Shown: positions 9,787 through 19,022, counted from the first letter of the stretch. The stretch: DNA of 64,000 bases from Dechloromonas sp. A34 (GCF_026261605.1 NZ_CP102486.1:4693804-4757803), one strand, 5' to 3'. Made by a program: numbers and translations. The notes: generated from the sequence alone by a model not told the origin.

Positions 9787-10749
9787 ATGGACATCAAAAA
9801 GGTCTTGCTGCTGGGGGGTAGCGGTTTTGTCGGTACCTATATCGTCAACCGTCTGTCGCAACGCGGCATCGAAGTCACCGTTCCGACCCGTCGCCGCGAA
9901 CGAACCAAGGCGCTGATCATGCAACCCGGCGTCGAGATGCCGGAAGCCAACATTCACGACGAGCAAACGCTGACCGAATTGATGCGTGGTCACGACGCCG
10001 TGATCAACCTGGTCGGCATCCTGCACAGCCGCGATGTCAAGTTCCCGTACAGCCAGGACTTCGCCGAAGCTCACGTCGAGCTGCCGAAGAAAATCGTTGC
10101 CGCCTGCAAGGCCGCCGGCGTCCGCCGCCTGGTGCATATGAGCGCCCTCAAGGCCGACCCCAAGGCGCCGTCCGAATACCTGGCTTCCAAGGGTGAAGGC
10201 GAGGCCATCGTCCTCGCTGCCAAGGGTGAACTCGATGTCACCGTTTTCCGCCCCTCGGTCATTTTCGGCCTCGGAGATTCCTTCCTGTCGATGTTCGCCA
10301 AAGTCCTGAAGAAGCTGCCCTTCTTCCCGCTCGGTTTCGGTCATGCCCGCTTCCAGCCGGTGTGGGCGGCCGATGTCGCCGACGTTTTCGTCGACAGCCT
10401 GGGCGATGTCACTACCTTTGGCCAAGCCTACGATCTCGCCGGCCCCAAGGTCTATACGCTGCGCGAACTGGTCGACTACACCGCCCAACTGACCGGTAGC
10501 GGTTCCCGCATTATTGCCCTGTCCGAAGGCTGGGCTTACCTGCAAGCCGGCCTGATGTGGCTGGCCCCGCAACCGATGATGTCGCCGGACAACCTGCGTT
10601 CGATGCAGGTCGATAGCGTCTGCGAAGGCGGCTGCAATCCGCCCGCCAACTGGCGGCCGACGGCACTCGAAGCCATCGCGCCGAGCTATGTCGCGCTCAA
10701 CACGCCGAAGGGCAAGCTCGACGGCTTCCGCTACCGCGCTGGAAGGTAA
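9787..10749 (+). CDS. Complex I NDUFA9-like NAD(P)-binding protein (atypical SDR)
   Basis: A 320-residue extended or atypical short-chain dehydrogenase. The N-terminal nucleotide-binding loop LLGGSGFVGTYIVNRL, the INLVGIL turn and the HMSALKADP segment match bacterial relatives of mitochondrial complex I subunit NDUFA9, a non-catalytic NADPH-binding subunit. Whether the bacterial protein touches complex I or acts as a quinone or sugar-type reductase is unknown. I placed the start at ATG 9787 because the Rossmann loop begins eight residues later. A longer frame extends upstream to 9517, but it overlaps the DUF1631 gene and lacks protein-like content. A TTAAAAT element about 40 bp upstream may be the -10 box. 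Confidence 0.85.
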   Translation: MDIKKVLLLGGSGFVGTYIVNRLSQRGIEVTVPTRRRERTKALIMQPGVEMPEANIHDEQTLTELMRGHDAVINLVGILHSRDVKFPYSQDFAEAHVELPKKIVAACKAAGVRRLVHMSALKADPKAPSEYLASKGEGEAIVLAAKGELDVTVFRPSVIFGLGDSFLSMFAKVLKKLPFFPLGFGHARFQPVWAADVADVFVDSLGDVTTFGQAYDLAGPKVYTLRELVDYTAQLTGSGSRIIALSEGWAYLQAGLMWLAPQPMMSPDNLRSMQVDSVCEGGCNPPANWRPTALEAIAPSYVALNTPKGKLDGFRYRAGR

Positions 10750-10764
10750 GCGTCGACACCGACG

Positions 10765-11997
10765 ATGAACATTTACGTCGTCGGCGGTGCCGTCCGCGAT
10801 CAACTGCTCGGCCGGCCCCATGCCGACCGCGACTATGTCGTGGTCGGCGCCACCCCCGAAGCCATGCTGGCCAGGGGCTTTCGTCCGGTCGGCAAGGACT
10901 TCCCGGTTTTTCTGCACCCGCAGAGCCATGAGGAATACGCTCTGGCCCGCACCGAGCGCAAGAGCGGCCATGGCTATCACGGCTTCACCTTCCATGCCGC
11001 GCCCGATGTCACGCTGGAAGACGACCTCGCCCGCCGCGACCTGACCATCAACGCCATGGCGCGCGCCGAAGATGGCCGCCTGATCGACCCTTACCGCGGC
11101 CAGGACGATCTGCTCAGCAAGACCCTGCGCCATGTTGGCCCGTCCTTCGCCGAAGACCCGGTGCGCATCCTGCGCCTGGCCCGCTTCGCGGCTCGCTTTA
11201 CCGATTTCACGGTGGCGCCGGAAACCCTGGACCTGATGCGCGGCATGGTTGCCTCCGGCGAGGTGAACCACCTGGTGGCGGAACGGGTCTGGCAGGAACT
11301 CGCTAAGGGCTTGATGGAAGACCAGCCATCGCGCATGTTCGAGGTGCTGCGCGCCTGCGGGGCGCTGGCTCAGCTGCTGCCTGAGGTCGACGCACTGTTC
11401 GGGGTGCCGCAACGGGCCGACTACCACCCGGAAGTCGACACCGGCATTCACACGATGATGGTCATCGACCAGTCGGCCCGCCACGCGCTGCCGCTAGCGG
11501 GGCGCTTTGCGGCGCTGACCCACGACCTCGGCAAGGCCCTGACGCCGGCCGACATCCTGCCCCGCCACATCGGCCACGAAGGACGCAGCGTCGAACTGGT
11601 CGAGGTCGTCGCGGCCCGCCTCCGGGTGCCCAACGACTGCCGCGACCTGGCGCTGCTGATGGCGCAGTACCACGGCAACATCCATCGCGCCACCGATCTG
11701 AAGGCAAGCACCGTGGTCGGCCTGCTCGAAAAGACCGACGCACTACGCCGACCGGATCGCTTCCGGCTGCTGCTCGCCACCTGCCGCTGCGATTACACCG
11801 GGCGCCTGGGTTGGGAAAACCGTCCCTACGAAAGCCCGCAGCACCTGGAGACGGCGCTGGCGGCGGTCAATGCCGTGGCCGCGGGCGAAATCGCTGCCGC
11901 CTGTGCCAACAAGGCGAGCATTCCGGAGCACATTCACGCGGCCCGGGTCAACGCCGTCAAGCTCGCGTTAAATGAGGCGGGAAACCAGCCAGAGTAG
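10765..11997 (+). CDS. cca: CCA tRNA nucleotidyltransferase with HD domain
   Basis: Adds or repairs the 3'-terminal CCA of tRNAs. The 410 residues begin with the class II nucleotidyltransferase motif GGAVRDQLLGRP, followed by the metal-binding DRDYVVVG (DxD-like), the template motif RRDLTINAMA and the ERVWQEL helix. The C-terminal half carries an HD phosphohydrolase domain (ALTHDLGK, about residue 255), typical of the multifunctional gammaproteobacterial and betaproteobacterial enzymes, which also show phosphatase and 2',3'-cyclic phosphodiesterase activity. It lies 15 bp after the NDUFA9-like gene. The 3' end overlaps a convergent small gene by 30 bp. Confidence 0.95.
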   Translation: MNIYVVGGAVRDQLLGRPHADRDYVVVGATPEAMLARGFRPVGKDFPVFLHPQSHEEYALARTERKSGHGYHGFTFHAAPDVTLEDDLARRDLTINAMARAEDGRLIDPYRGQDDLLSKTLRHVGPSFAEDPVRILRLARFAARFTDFTVAPETLDLMRGMVASGEVNHLVAERVWQELAKGLMEDQPSRMFEVLRACGALAQLLPEVDALFGVPQRADYHPEVDTGIHTMMVIDQSARHALPLAGRFAALTHDLGKALTPADILPRHIGHEGRSVELVEVVAARLRVPNDCRDLALLMAQYHGNIHRATDLKASTVVGLLEKTDALRRPDRFRLLLATCRCDYTGRLGWENRPYESPQHLETALAAVNAVAAGEIAAACANKASIPEHIHAARVNAVKLALNEAGNQPE

Positions 11998-12165
11998 CAG
12001 CGAGAAGATGATCACCGAGGCGAACGGAAAGCTGTAGGTCCGGCCGCGAAAGCGGAATGCCATGTCACCGGGCAGTTTCCCGAAACGGATAAAGCGCGCC
12101 AGATGCGGGGCGACAATACCCAGCAGGAAAATCGCGATCACCAGCGTCAGAATCCACTTCAACAT
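11968..12165 (-). CDS. DUF2905 family small membrane protein
   Basis: A 65-residue protein matching the DUF2905 pattern: a hydrophobic N-terminal helix (about residues 3-20), a conserved polar middle FGKLPGDMAFRFRGRTYSFPF, and a second hydrophobic helix ending in W-L-V-S-R. The function is unknown. The family is widespread and located in the inner membrane. It is convergent with cca and overlaps it by 30 bp; its own start faces the upstream region of the hydrolase gene at 12228. Confidence 0.8.
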   Translation of the reverse strand: MLKWILTLVIAIFLLGIVAPHLARFIRFGKLPGDMAFRFRGRTYSFPFASVIIFSLLLWLVSRLI

Positions 12166-12227
12166 TTATTACCTTGCGCTACGGGGTGAAAGTCGCATTT
12201 AATCACGCATCACCCTGACAGAACTCA

Positions 12228-13034
12228 ATGATAAAAACTCAAACCATCGAAGGCCTCGAAGTCCATTCCTGCCTGCCGACCAAGAAAAGCAACCGCCCCC
12301 CCGTCCTATTCATCCACGGCGCCTTTGCCGGCGGCTGGATGTGGACCGAAACCATCATGCCTTTCCTGGCCAAGGCCGGCCATCCCTGCTACGCGCTCTC
12401 GCTGCGCGGACACGGCGGCAGCCAGGGCCGGGAGCAGATCGAATGGCACTCAGTCAGCGATTACGTCGATGACGTCAAAACGGTCATCAACTGGCTGGGC
12501 GTGGCGCCCGTGCTTGTCGGTCACTCGATGGGCGGTTTCATCGCCCAGAAATACCTCGAACGCCACGACACGCCCGGCATCGCGCTCGTCTGCTCGGTGC
12601 CGCCGCAGGGCCTGATCGCGTCGCAATTTCACCTGATGTTCCAGAAACCGCATCTGTTTTCGGAAATCAATCGCATCATGGCCGGCGACCACACCGATAC
12701 CAGCACGCTACGCGAGGCGCTGTTCGCTGGCGAAGTCGACGAAGCCATGCTCGGCATCTGGGTAAAGCGCATGCAGGCCGAGTCCCAGCGCGCGCTGTGG
12801 GACATGTCGATGTTCAACCTGCCCAACCTGCACGCCATGCACCGTCCACCGATGTTGATCCTGGGGGCCGAACATGACGTACTGGTGCCCGCTTTCCTGG
12901 TCCAGACCACAGCCCAGACTTATGGTCTGCCGGCCCATATTTTCCGGGGCATGGGCCATGCCGTAACCCACGAAAAAGAATGGCCGCTGGTCGCGGCCAC
13001 CTTGCGCGACTGGCTGGACGAACTCAGGCCTTGA
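12228..13034 (+). CDS. Alpha/beta hydrolase
   Basis: A 268-residue alpha/beta-fold hydrolase. It has the oxyanion region FIHGAFAGGWMW, the nucleophile elbow VGHSMGGF (serine near residue 103), an acid in LGAEHDVLVP and the catalytic histidine in GMGHAVTHE. The compact lid and short length resemble esterases or lysophospholipase-like enzymes; the substrate cannot be read from the sequence. No signal peptide is seen. It is a single gene flanked by convergent and divergent small genes. Confidence 0.85.
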   Translation: MIKTQTIEGLEVHSCLPTKKSNRPPVLFIHGAFAGGWMWTETIMPFLAKAGHPCYALSLRGHGGSQGREQIEWHSVSDYVDDVKTVINWLGVAPVLVGHSMGGFIAQKYLERHDTPGIALVCSVPPQGLIASQFHLMFQKPHLFSEINRIMAGDHTDTSTLREALFAGEVDEAMLGIWVKRMQAESQRALWDMSMFNLPNLHAMHRPPMLILGAEHDVLVPAFLVQTTAQTYGLPAHIFRGMGHAVTHEKEWPLVAATLRDWLDELRP

Positions 13035-13215
13035 TGTCGACCGTGTTGCCGAGATGGGAAGGATTGCCGGCCGGTAGCGGCAACCCCTCCAGCAGTTGCA
13101 AGGCGCTCTGCGCCTGAATATCCATGGCTTTTTTCAACACCAGAATACTGACGGCATCACCAGTCTTGGCCTGCGCCAGGGCGCTGCTCAAACTACCGAT
13201 TGAAGAAACATCCAT
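13024..13215 (-). CDS. YjfB family putative motility protein
   Basis: A 63-residue protein (MDVSSIGSLSSALAQAKTGD and onward) with the family pattern VLKKAMDIQAQSALQLLEGLP and the C-terminal PSHLGNTVDIKA. YjfB-type proteins are short, often found in flagellated bacteria, and are described only as putative motility proteins. I chose the internal ATG at 13215 over the upstream in-frame ATG at 13236, because the family starts MDVSS and the seven extra residues are not conserved. Its stop overlaps the end of the convergent hydrolase by 11 bp. Confidence 0.75.
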   Translation of the reverse strand: MDVSSIGSLSSALAQAKTGDAVSILVLKKAMDIQAQSALQLLEGLPLPAGNPSHLGNTVDIKA

Positions 13216-13278
13216 CGTGCACTTGCTCCGAAGCACTCACGCCATTACCTTAGTGTAACCGTCACCCGTGTTTATTCA

Positions 13279-14238
13279 ATGACTCTTCCGGAAAAACCCG
13301 ATCCGGCATCCGCCATCAGCGAAGCGATCCGCGCCAAACGCGAACGCAAGACCGGCATTGCCGAAGATATCGCCTCGCTTGAAGCTTCGCTACTGGCCGA
13401 TATCGAGACCTTCGACCTTGATGCCGCCGAGCGTCAGGCAAGGCGCGAGGCGAGCACCAGCGGCGCGGCCGGTATGAGCGATCCTTCGCTGATTTTTCCT
13501 GAAATCGTTCCGGCCAGCTTACCGCGCCAGCCCACGGCCCGAGCGGCGGCCGTCGAACCGGAGGAGGGCGAACCCAACACCGACAACGGCAGCCTTCTCG
13601 GCCGGCTCAGACAGCAGGCCGAGTCGCTTCAACGCGAACAACACAACGCGCTGGCCGAGCGAACGACCACCAATGAGGCCATCGACCAGGCCCTGAAACA
13701 CCTGTTTTTCTATCTTCACGACTTCGTTCAGCAACTCAACATCGTCAAGCCGGCCATCCCCCGCGACTACCCGCTGCTCGAACAGTACGTACTGAATCAG
13801 ATTACCTGGCAGGAAGGCTTTGCCGATTACCGGACGCAGAGCCAGAGCGCCGGCGCCCTGGTCGAACTGGTAATCTTTTCCTACCGCCTGATCGGCGCCG
13901 GCTTGCCGGTGGTCGAACGCGATGGCCCCCGAGTCGAGCGTTTCCGTGCCATGTTGTTCGACTATGGACTACCGTTTACCTGCAAGGAATTCAAGAACGA
14001 GCGCAGCTATGTCGAACGGGCCGAATTCCACATCAGCAGCGAGATCAGCGTCAGCGCCCGCTGGCGGGCGGATTTCGCGAAAGGCGTTCTGCTGCTGGAG
14101 ACGCGCAATCTGGAGCGGCTGGGCAGCGCGGTCTATACCATTCGCCCGCAAGCCGTAGACCACCCGCTATTCGAAGCTTTCGGCCGCTTGGTGCTCGGTC
14201 AGCCCAACCAGTTCCGCGAACTGGCCAACCGCTCATAA
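13279..14238 (+). CDS. Conserved hypothetical protein, function unknown
   Basis: A 319-residue soluble protein that I do not recognise. The N-terminal ~130 residues are charged and probably disordered, rich in E, A, R and P. There is a helical linker (LLGRLRQQAESLQREQHNALAE, about 108-130). A compact C-terminal domain begins at AIDQALKHLFFYLHDFVQQLNIVKPAIPRDYPL. That domain contains aromatic-rich segments and no cysteine or histidine cluster suggesting an enzyme. There is no signal peptide or membrane helix. It is convergent with the MidA-like methyltransferase, overlapping by 6 bp. Confidence 0.7.
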   Translation: MTLPEKPDPASAISEAIRAKRERKTGIAEDIASLEASLLADIETFDLDAAERQARREASTSGAAGMSDPSLIFPEIVPASLPRQPTARAAAVEPEEGEPNTDNGSLLGRLRQQAESLQREQHNALAERTTTNEAIDQALKHLFFYLHDFVQQLNIVKPAIPRDYPLLEQYVLNQITWQEGFADYRTQSQSAGALVELVIFSYRLIGAGLPVVERDGPRVERFRAMLFDYGLPFTCKEFKNERSYVERAEFHISSEISVSARWRADFAKGVLLLETRNLERLGSAVYTIRPQAVDHPLFEAFGRLVLGQPNQFRELANRS

Positions 14239-15393
14239 GCGGCGGCTCTGGTCGCCTTGGGCAAAGCCGCAGAGACTGTCGTCGATGCCGCGGCCGATGG
14301 CGATGACCTTGAACAGTTCGCCCATCTCGTGTGGCATCAGCAGCTTGTTCACGGCCCCGGCCGCCCGGATGTAGTCGGGCGAGGCATTCGGAATTGCCGC
14401 CAGACTGTCGAGAATGCCGCAGTTGAGCAGGAACTGCCCCTGGCTGGTATAGCCCAGCAACTCCAGACCGGCACCGTGGGCCGCCGCAATGATGCCGGTG
14501 AAATCGACATGAACCGTCACGTCCTGCAGCCCTGGCAAATAGAAGGGGTCGGGATGCGCATGGTGGCGGTAATGGCACATCAGCGTGCCGCGCCCGCGTT
14601 GCTGGTGATAGAACTCGCGCCGGGGGAACCCATAATCGATCAGCAGCAGCGCGCCGCGCCCCAGGTGATGCCCCCACTCCGCGGCCCAGGCCCGGTTGGC
14701 CAGACTGATCTCGCTTTCAAAACCTGGCGGCAGGCTGCACTGCTCGCCGATTTCTTCGGCGGCAGCCAGCAGGGCACCGCCGGCGGGCTGTTCGATCCAG
14801 GTGAAAGAGCCGCCACCGTCGAGACCGACGCCGCGCTCGAAAATGCCGTTTTCCCGCCAGGCAACAATGTGGGCCGGCATCGCGTCGAGGAGTTCGTTGG
14901 CCACCACCACACCGGAAAACGACTCCGGCAGGAGATCCAGCCACTCGACCCGGGGTAGCAGATGCGGTACGGCCCGGGCGATGGTGTCGCGCTGCCGTTG
15001 CCGCAGATCGGCCGACAGATCGAGGATGAAATAGCGCTCGGGCAGGGCCTGCAGCCGCTCCAATTCGAGCAGCAGGTCGGCGGCCAACCGTCCGGACCCG
15101 GCACCGACTTCGAGCACGACCGGCACGGAAGCCGCCATCACCTGGCTGACCTGGCGAGCCAGGGCTTGCCCGAACAGCCCGGTCATTTCTGGCGAAGTCA
15201 CGAAGTCGCCGGCCGCTCCGAACTTCCGTGCTCCGGCTGCGTAGTAGCCAAGCGCCGGCGCGTAGAGGACTTGTTCCATGAAGCGCGCGAAGGAAATCCA
15301 GCCGCCACCGGCGACGATTTCCTCGACGATGGCCTGTTGCAAATGCTGGCTATGAGCCAGTGCATCGGGATCGGGTAGCGGCAGATTGTTCAT
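14233..15393 (-). CDS. MidA/NDUFAF7-like SAM-dependent methyltransferase
   Basis: A 386-residue class I methyltransferase of the MidA/NDUFAF7 (DUF185, COG1565) family. It shows the N-terminal ISFARFMEQVLYAPALGYYA, the FVTSPEMTGLFGQALARQ segment, the SAM loop LEVGAGSGRLAADLL (about residue 98) and VVANELLDAMPAH. The mitochondrial homologue methylates an arginine of a complex I subunit. The target in bacteria is not established, but the NDUFA9-like gene at 9.8 kb is a suggestive neighbour. It is divergent from ttcA with 299 bp between starts. Confidence 0.88.
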   Translation of the reverse strand: MNNLPLPDPDALAHSQHLQQAIVEEIVAGGGWISFARFMEQVLYAPALGYYAAGARKFGAAGDFVTSPEMTGLFGQALARQVSQVMAASVPVVLEVGAGSGRLAADLLLELERLQALPERYFILDLSADLRQRQRDTIARAVPHLLPRVEWLDLLPESFSGVVVANELLDAMPAHIVAWRENGIFERGVGLDGGGSFTWIEQPAGGALLAAAEEIGEQCSLPPGFESEISLANRAWAAEWGHHLGRGALLLIDYGFPRREFYHQQRGRGTLMCHYRHHAHPDPFYLPGLQDVTVHVDFTGIIAAAHGAGLELLGYTSQGQFLLNCGILDSLAAIPNASPDYIRAAGAVNKLLMPHEMGELFKVIAIGRGIDDSLCGFAQGDQSRRL

Positions 15394-15692
15394 GGGACCT
15401 CGCTAAAACGCGGATTTTAGCGGCCAATGCACGTGGCTGGCGGTGGCCTGTACGATTTTTTCGCCACAGCGCCGGCGGACCGGCTGGTAAGTGCCTGCGA
15501 AACCCGCGCCCGGAACTGGCAGGTGGCCGGAATCGTCGGCGGAATCGATGCACCGGAACGTGAAATCCGCACGCTTTCCCGCCATCTAAAGCTTATTGCA
15601 GGCGGAGTCTCAGGGTACACTGATCGGTCTCCAGATTGACCGCGACCGGCCGGGTTCTGCTATCTCCCCTCGGTCACTGCATAGCCTGTCCC
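15394..15692. other. Intergenic region between midA-like gene and ttcA
   Basis: A 299-bp divergent gap. It should hold promoters for both flanking genes. One open frame on the + strand (15427-15639, 70 codons) has protein-like codon use but no ribosome site and no family that I recognise; it may be a gene remnant. No RNA gene, repeat or convincing -35/-10 pair was found. Confidence 0.4.
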
Positions 15693-16556
15693 ATGACCAC
15701 CTCCAATACCCTGCAAAAACTCCGCAAGTTCCTTGAAAGCCGAACCGGCAAGGCCATCGGCGACTACAAGATGATTGAGGATGGCGACACCGTCCTCGTT
15801 TGCTGCTCCGGCGGCAAGGATTCCTACACCCTGTTGGCCATGCTGATGGCACTCCAGCAACGGGCGCCCGTCAAATTCCGCTTGATCGCGATGAATCTCG
15901 ATCAGAAGCAGCCCGGATTCCCAGCTGACGTACTGCCGGCCTATTTTGAATCGCTCGGCATCGAGCATCGCATTGTCGCGGTCGATACCTATTCCGTGGT
16001 CAAGGAAAAGATTCCCGAAGGCAAGACCACCTGCTCGCTGTGTTCCCGGTTGCGCCGCGGCATCATCTACCGGACGGCCAAGGAACTGGGCGCCAACAAA
16101 ATCGCCCTAGGCCATCACCGGGACGACATGGTGCATACCCTGTTCCTGAACATGCTGTTCGGCGGCAAGCTTAAAGCCATGCCCCCCAAACTGGTCACCG
16201 ACGACCGCGCCCATGTCGTCATCCGCCCGCTAGCCTACTGCGCCGAGAAAGACATCGCCAAGTTCGCTCGCGGCATGGAATTTCCGATTATCCCGTGCAA
16301 CCTCTGCGGCTCGCAGGAAAATCTCCAGCGCCAGAAGATCAAGGAAATGATGCAGGACTGGGACAAGCGTTTCCCAGGTCGCACCGAGTCCGTATTCACC
16401 GCCATGCAAAACATCGTCCCCTCGCATCTGGCGGACAATGCCATGTTCGATTTCCAGGGCTTGACCCTCGATACCTGGGTCGAGGAGGGCGATATCGCCT
16501 TCGATGCGCCGGAAATGCCGATCAGCGGCACAATTCCGTTAAGTCTTTCGGCATAA
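15693..16556 (+). CDS. ttcA: tRNA 2-thiocytidine(32) synthetase
   Basis: ATP-dependent enzyme that thiolates cytidine 32 of certain tRNAs, using a [4Fe-4S] cluster. The 287-residue protein has the PP-loop [13 protein letters not shown] (about residue 40), [10 protein letters not shown] with the first CxxC pair, the [10 protein letters not shown] motif, and a later cysteine pair in [13 protein letters not shown], as expected for TtcA. I set the start at ATG 15693 ([15 protein letters not shown]). An in-frame upstream extension to 15636 is not conserved in the family. Confidence 0.95.
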   Translation: MTTSNTLQKLRKFLESRTGKAIGDYKMIEDGDTVLVCCSGGKDSYTLLAMLMALQQRAPVKFRLIAMNLDQKQPGFPADVLPAYFESLGIEHRIVAVDTYSVVKEKIPEGKTTCSLCSRLRRGIIYRTAKELGANKIALGHHRDDMVHTLFLNMLFGGKLKAMPPKLVTDDRAHVVIRPLAYCAEKDIAKFARGMEFPIIPCNLCGSQENLQRQKIKEMMQDWDKRFPGRTESVFTAMQNIVPSHLADNAMFDFQGLTLDTWVEEGDIAFDAPEMPISGTIPLSLSA

Positions 16557-16620
16557 TGCGGAAGCCCGGCTACTCATCATATAATCCGACTTAACAATAA
16601 CTTACACTCCTGCGCCGTCG

Positions 16621-17520
16621 ATGACTGCCTCGCAACACAAACTGGTCGTGATGTTTGCCGATGTTTCCGGAAGCGCCGGCCTGTTTGAGCGTCTCGGCGA
16701 TACCGAGGCGATACATGCGGTCGAACGCTGCATCAAACGCATGAAACGTTCGATCGACGGTTATCGCGGCCGCACCGCCCAGGTCGTCGGCGACGAACTG
16801 CTCGCTGTTTTCGGAACGGCCGAGGACGCCTGTCAGGCGGCTATCGACATGCAGCAGCGGATCGCCGATTTGCCACCGGTCTCGGGCCTCAAGCTGACTA
16901 TCCGGATCGGTCTCCATATCGGCCAGGTCACGGAAGATGGGGACAAGTTCACCGGCGAGGTCGTCACCAATGCCGCCCGTATTGCCGGCATCGCCCGCCG
17001 CGACCAGATCCTTGCCAGCTCTGCGCTGACCGCCGAATTGCCGGAATCCGGTATCGTTTCGGTTCGTCCGATGCCCGAGTTGGGCAGCATTCCAGAAAAT
17101 GGAAACTCGCTGAATCTGCTCCAGATTCACTGGACCACCCACGAAGTCGGCGGCCAACCCCATTCGGCCTTCGGGCCAGCATCGCACCCGCCACCGGTTG
17201 AGCGTCTCTGCGTCCGCTATCACGGCAAAGCCTTCCTGCTCGACGAAAAAACCCCGGCGCTCTCCCTGGGCCGCGATCTCGGCAACAAGCTGGTGATCGA
17301 GGACCGCAAGGCCTCCCGCCAGCACGCCCGTATCGAGAAACGGGCCGACGGTTATTTTCTCGTCGACACCAGCACCAACGGCTGCTTTGTCACCATCTCG
17401 GGACGCCAGGAAGTCATGGTCCGGCGTCACGAATTAGCGCTTGAAAGCAGCGGCCGAATCTGCTTCGGCGGTTCGGGTAACGACCCGAGCACCGACGGCG
17501 CCGACTTCGAACACTTGTAG
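16621..17520 (+). CDS. Class III nucleotide cyclase domain fused to FHA domain
   Basis: A 299-residue two-domain signalling protein. The N-terminal adenylate/guanylate cyclase homology domain (about 8-165) begins VVMFADVSGSAGLFERLGD, with the first metal-binding aspartate. It continues QVVGDELLAVF, which carries the second aspartate in place of the usual GDG turn, then RIGLHIGQV and NAARIAGIA. The C-terminal FHA domain (about 205-290) has the phosphothreonine-binding signature LSLGRD, ASRQHARIEKR and DTSTNGCFV. Such proteins would link cAMP synthesis to protein phosphorylation. The usual GDG is GDE here, so activity is uncertain. A TATAAT at 16580-16585 suggests its own promoter. Confidence 0.85.
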   Translation: MTASQHKLVVMFADVSGSAGLFERLGDTEAIHAVERCIKRMKRSIDGYRGRTAQVVGDELLAVFGTAEDACQAAIDMQQRIADLPPVSGLKLTIRIGLHIGQVTEDGDKFTGEVVTNAARIAGIARRDQILASSALTAELPESGIVSVRPMPELGSIPENGNSLNLLQIHWTTHEVGGQPHSAFGPASHPPPVERLCVRYHGKAFLLDEKTPALSLGRDLGNKLVIEDRKASRQHARIEKRADGYFLVDTSTNGCFVTISGRQEVMVRRHELALESSGRICFGGSGNDPSTDGADFEHL

Positions 17521-17532
17521 TAACTGGAAAAC

Positions 17533-17550
17533 GGCCATCCGCGGATGGCC
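17533..17550 (-). terminator. Likely intrinsic terminator of the recA-hprK block
   Basis: An 18-bp perfect palindrome (GGCCATCCGCGGATGGCC) lies 29 bp past the hprK stop. Read on the minus strand it is followed by GTTTTCC, a short T run. Its position between two convergent genes (cyclase-FHA and hprK) fits a terminator; the T tract is weak, so Rho or bidirectional action is possible. Confidence 0.55.
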
Positions 17551-17578
17551 GGCCGGCAGCGGTGCTATCGCCGCCCGA

Positions 17579-18511
17579 TTATTCGTCGTCCAGCATCATG
17601 CGCTGCTGGCGGTCCATGAAATCCTGCATGCTGTCGATGCCGCGTAATTGCAGAATGGTATTGCGCACTGCAGCCTCCAGCAGAACGGCCAGATTGCGGC
17701 CGGCAGCGACCGGAATTACGACCTTGCGAATCGGCACGCCGAGCACTTCCTGGGTCTGGGCATCGAGCGGTAAACGGGGTGCATCGCCTGCAGCAACCGT
17801 CTTCTGCAAATGGACGATCAGTTTCAGCCGCATTTTTCGGCGCGAAGCAGTTTCACCAAAGATGGTACGGATATTGAGCAGCCCGAGACCGCGTACCTCG
17901 AGGAAATCCCGCAACATGCCGGGACACCGGCCATCAATCGTCGCTGGTGCTATGCGCGCCATTTCGACGACATCATCAGCCACCAGGCCATGGCCGCGGG
18001 AGATCAGTTCAAGGGCAAGCTCGGATTTGCCGACGCCGGAATCGCCGGTGATCAGAACGCCCATGCCCAGCACATCCATGAAGACGCCATGTAGGTTGAC
18101 GGTGTCTGCCAGGCGAGCCGAGAGGTAGATGCGCAGCAGGTCGATCACCGCCGAGCAAGGCTTGGGCGAGAGAATCAGGGGGGTACCGGACTGCGTACAC
18201 GCATCCGTCACCAGATCGGGAGGAACCAGTCCGTCGGCAACGATGACCGCGGGTGGCTGGGCGCTGAGCAAGTCGGTGAACATCTGGCCGAAACGCCGCT
18301 CACCGATGCGCTCAGCCCACTCGTACTCGGCAAAGCCAAGGACTTGCAGGCGCTCGGGATGAATGATGTTGATATGGCCGACAACATCTGCCCCGTAATT
18401 GTTCGAAAGCTTGATCTCGATCCGGCGTTCGGTCTGTTGGCCGATCACCCAGCTCAACAGCAGCTTTTCGCGGTTATCGTCGTAGAGCTGGGTCAGACTG
18501 ATATGGCGCAC
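17579..18511 (-). CDS. hprK: HPr kinase/phosphorylase
   Basis: Bifunctional enzyme that phosphorylates and dephosphorylates a serine on the phosphocarrier HPr/NPr. The 310 residues have the N-terminal HprK domain (ISLTQLYDDNREKLLLSW), the Walker A loop ITGDSGVGKSELALEL (about residue 153), the adjacent VADDVVEM and the C-terminal HprK/P signature LEVRGLGLLNIRTIFG. In proteobacteria it belongs to the nitrogen-PTS branch, in line with ptsN directly upstream (9 bp between genes). It is the last gene of the leftward recA-to-hprK block. Confidence 0.96.
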   Translation of the reverse strand: MRHISLTQLYDDNREKLLLSWVIGQQTERRIEIKLSNNYGADVVGHINIIHPERLQVLGFAEYEWAERIGERRFGQMFTDLLSAQPPAVIVADGLVPPDLVTDACTQSGTPLILSPKPCSAVIDLLRIYLSARLADTVNLHGVFMDVLGMGVLITGDSGVGKSELALELISRGHGLVADDVVEMARIAPATIDGRCPGMLRDFLEVRGLGLLNIRTIFGETASRRKMRLKLIVHLQKTVAAGDAPRLPLDAQTQEVLGVPIRKVVIPVAAGRNLAVLLEAAVRNTILQLRGIDSMQDFMDRQQRMMLDDE

Positions 18512-18520
18512 GAGCGTTGA

Positions 18521-18967
18521 TCAGGACTGAAAGAGCGCGACGACGGACGCCGGGTCCGGGGCGGCCTGCAGTGCATCGCGGAAGGCGCGATCGGCAAAAC
18601 GCTGGGCCAGCTCGGAGAGAATCTGAAGATGCTCTTCGGTGGCCTGTTCGGGCACCAGAAGGACAAAGAGCAGATTGACCGGGCGGCCATCGGGTGAATC
18701 GAAAGGGACCGGAGTCGCCAGGCGCAGGAAGGCACCGGCCGCATTTTTCAGACCCTTGATCCGGCCATGAGGAATGGCAATGCCCTGACCAAGTCCGGTC
18801 GAGCCGAGTTTCTCACGGGCAAACAGGCTGTCGAATATAACCGAGCGCGCCAAGCCGAGATGCGACTCGAAGAGCTGGCCGGCCTGTTCAAAGACCCGTT
18901 TCTTGCTGCTGGCCTCAAAGTCGAGAAGCACCTGCGAGGCCGACAGAATGTTGCTTAGAGGGTTCAT
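18521..18967 (-). CDS. ptsN: PTS IIA-Ntr regulatory protein
   Basis: A 148-residue nitrogen-PTS EIIA protein. The phosphorylated histidine lies in GQGIAIPHGRIKGL (about residue 66), and LLFVLLVPEQATEEHLQILSELA is the conserved C-terminal core. It regulates potassium transport, nitrogen and envelope stress in relatives by binding partner proteins according to its phosphorylation state. It sits 55 bp downstream of hpf in the rpoN-hpf-ptsN-hprK order, which is standard for proteobacteria. Confidence 0.95.
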   Translation of the reverse strand: MNPLSNILSASQVLLDFEASSKKRVFEQAGQLFESHLGLARSVIFDSLFAREKLGSTGLGQGIAIPHGRIKGLKNAAGAFLRLATPVPFDSPDGRPVNLLFVLLVPEQATEEHLQILSELAQRFADRAFRDALQAAPDPASVVALFQS

Positions 18968-19022
18968 AAGGGGAAGGGGTAAAGCAAGGGGCCGCAGCTA
19001 CAGCGCTGCGGCCGATCGGCGC

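Noticed and set aside
15427..15639. 70-codon open frame upstream of ttcA
   Set aside because: Protein-like codon use but no ribosome site, no recognisable family; perhaps a gene remnant, kept only as a note in the intergenic entry.
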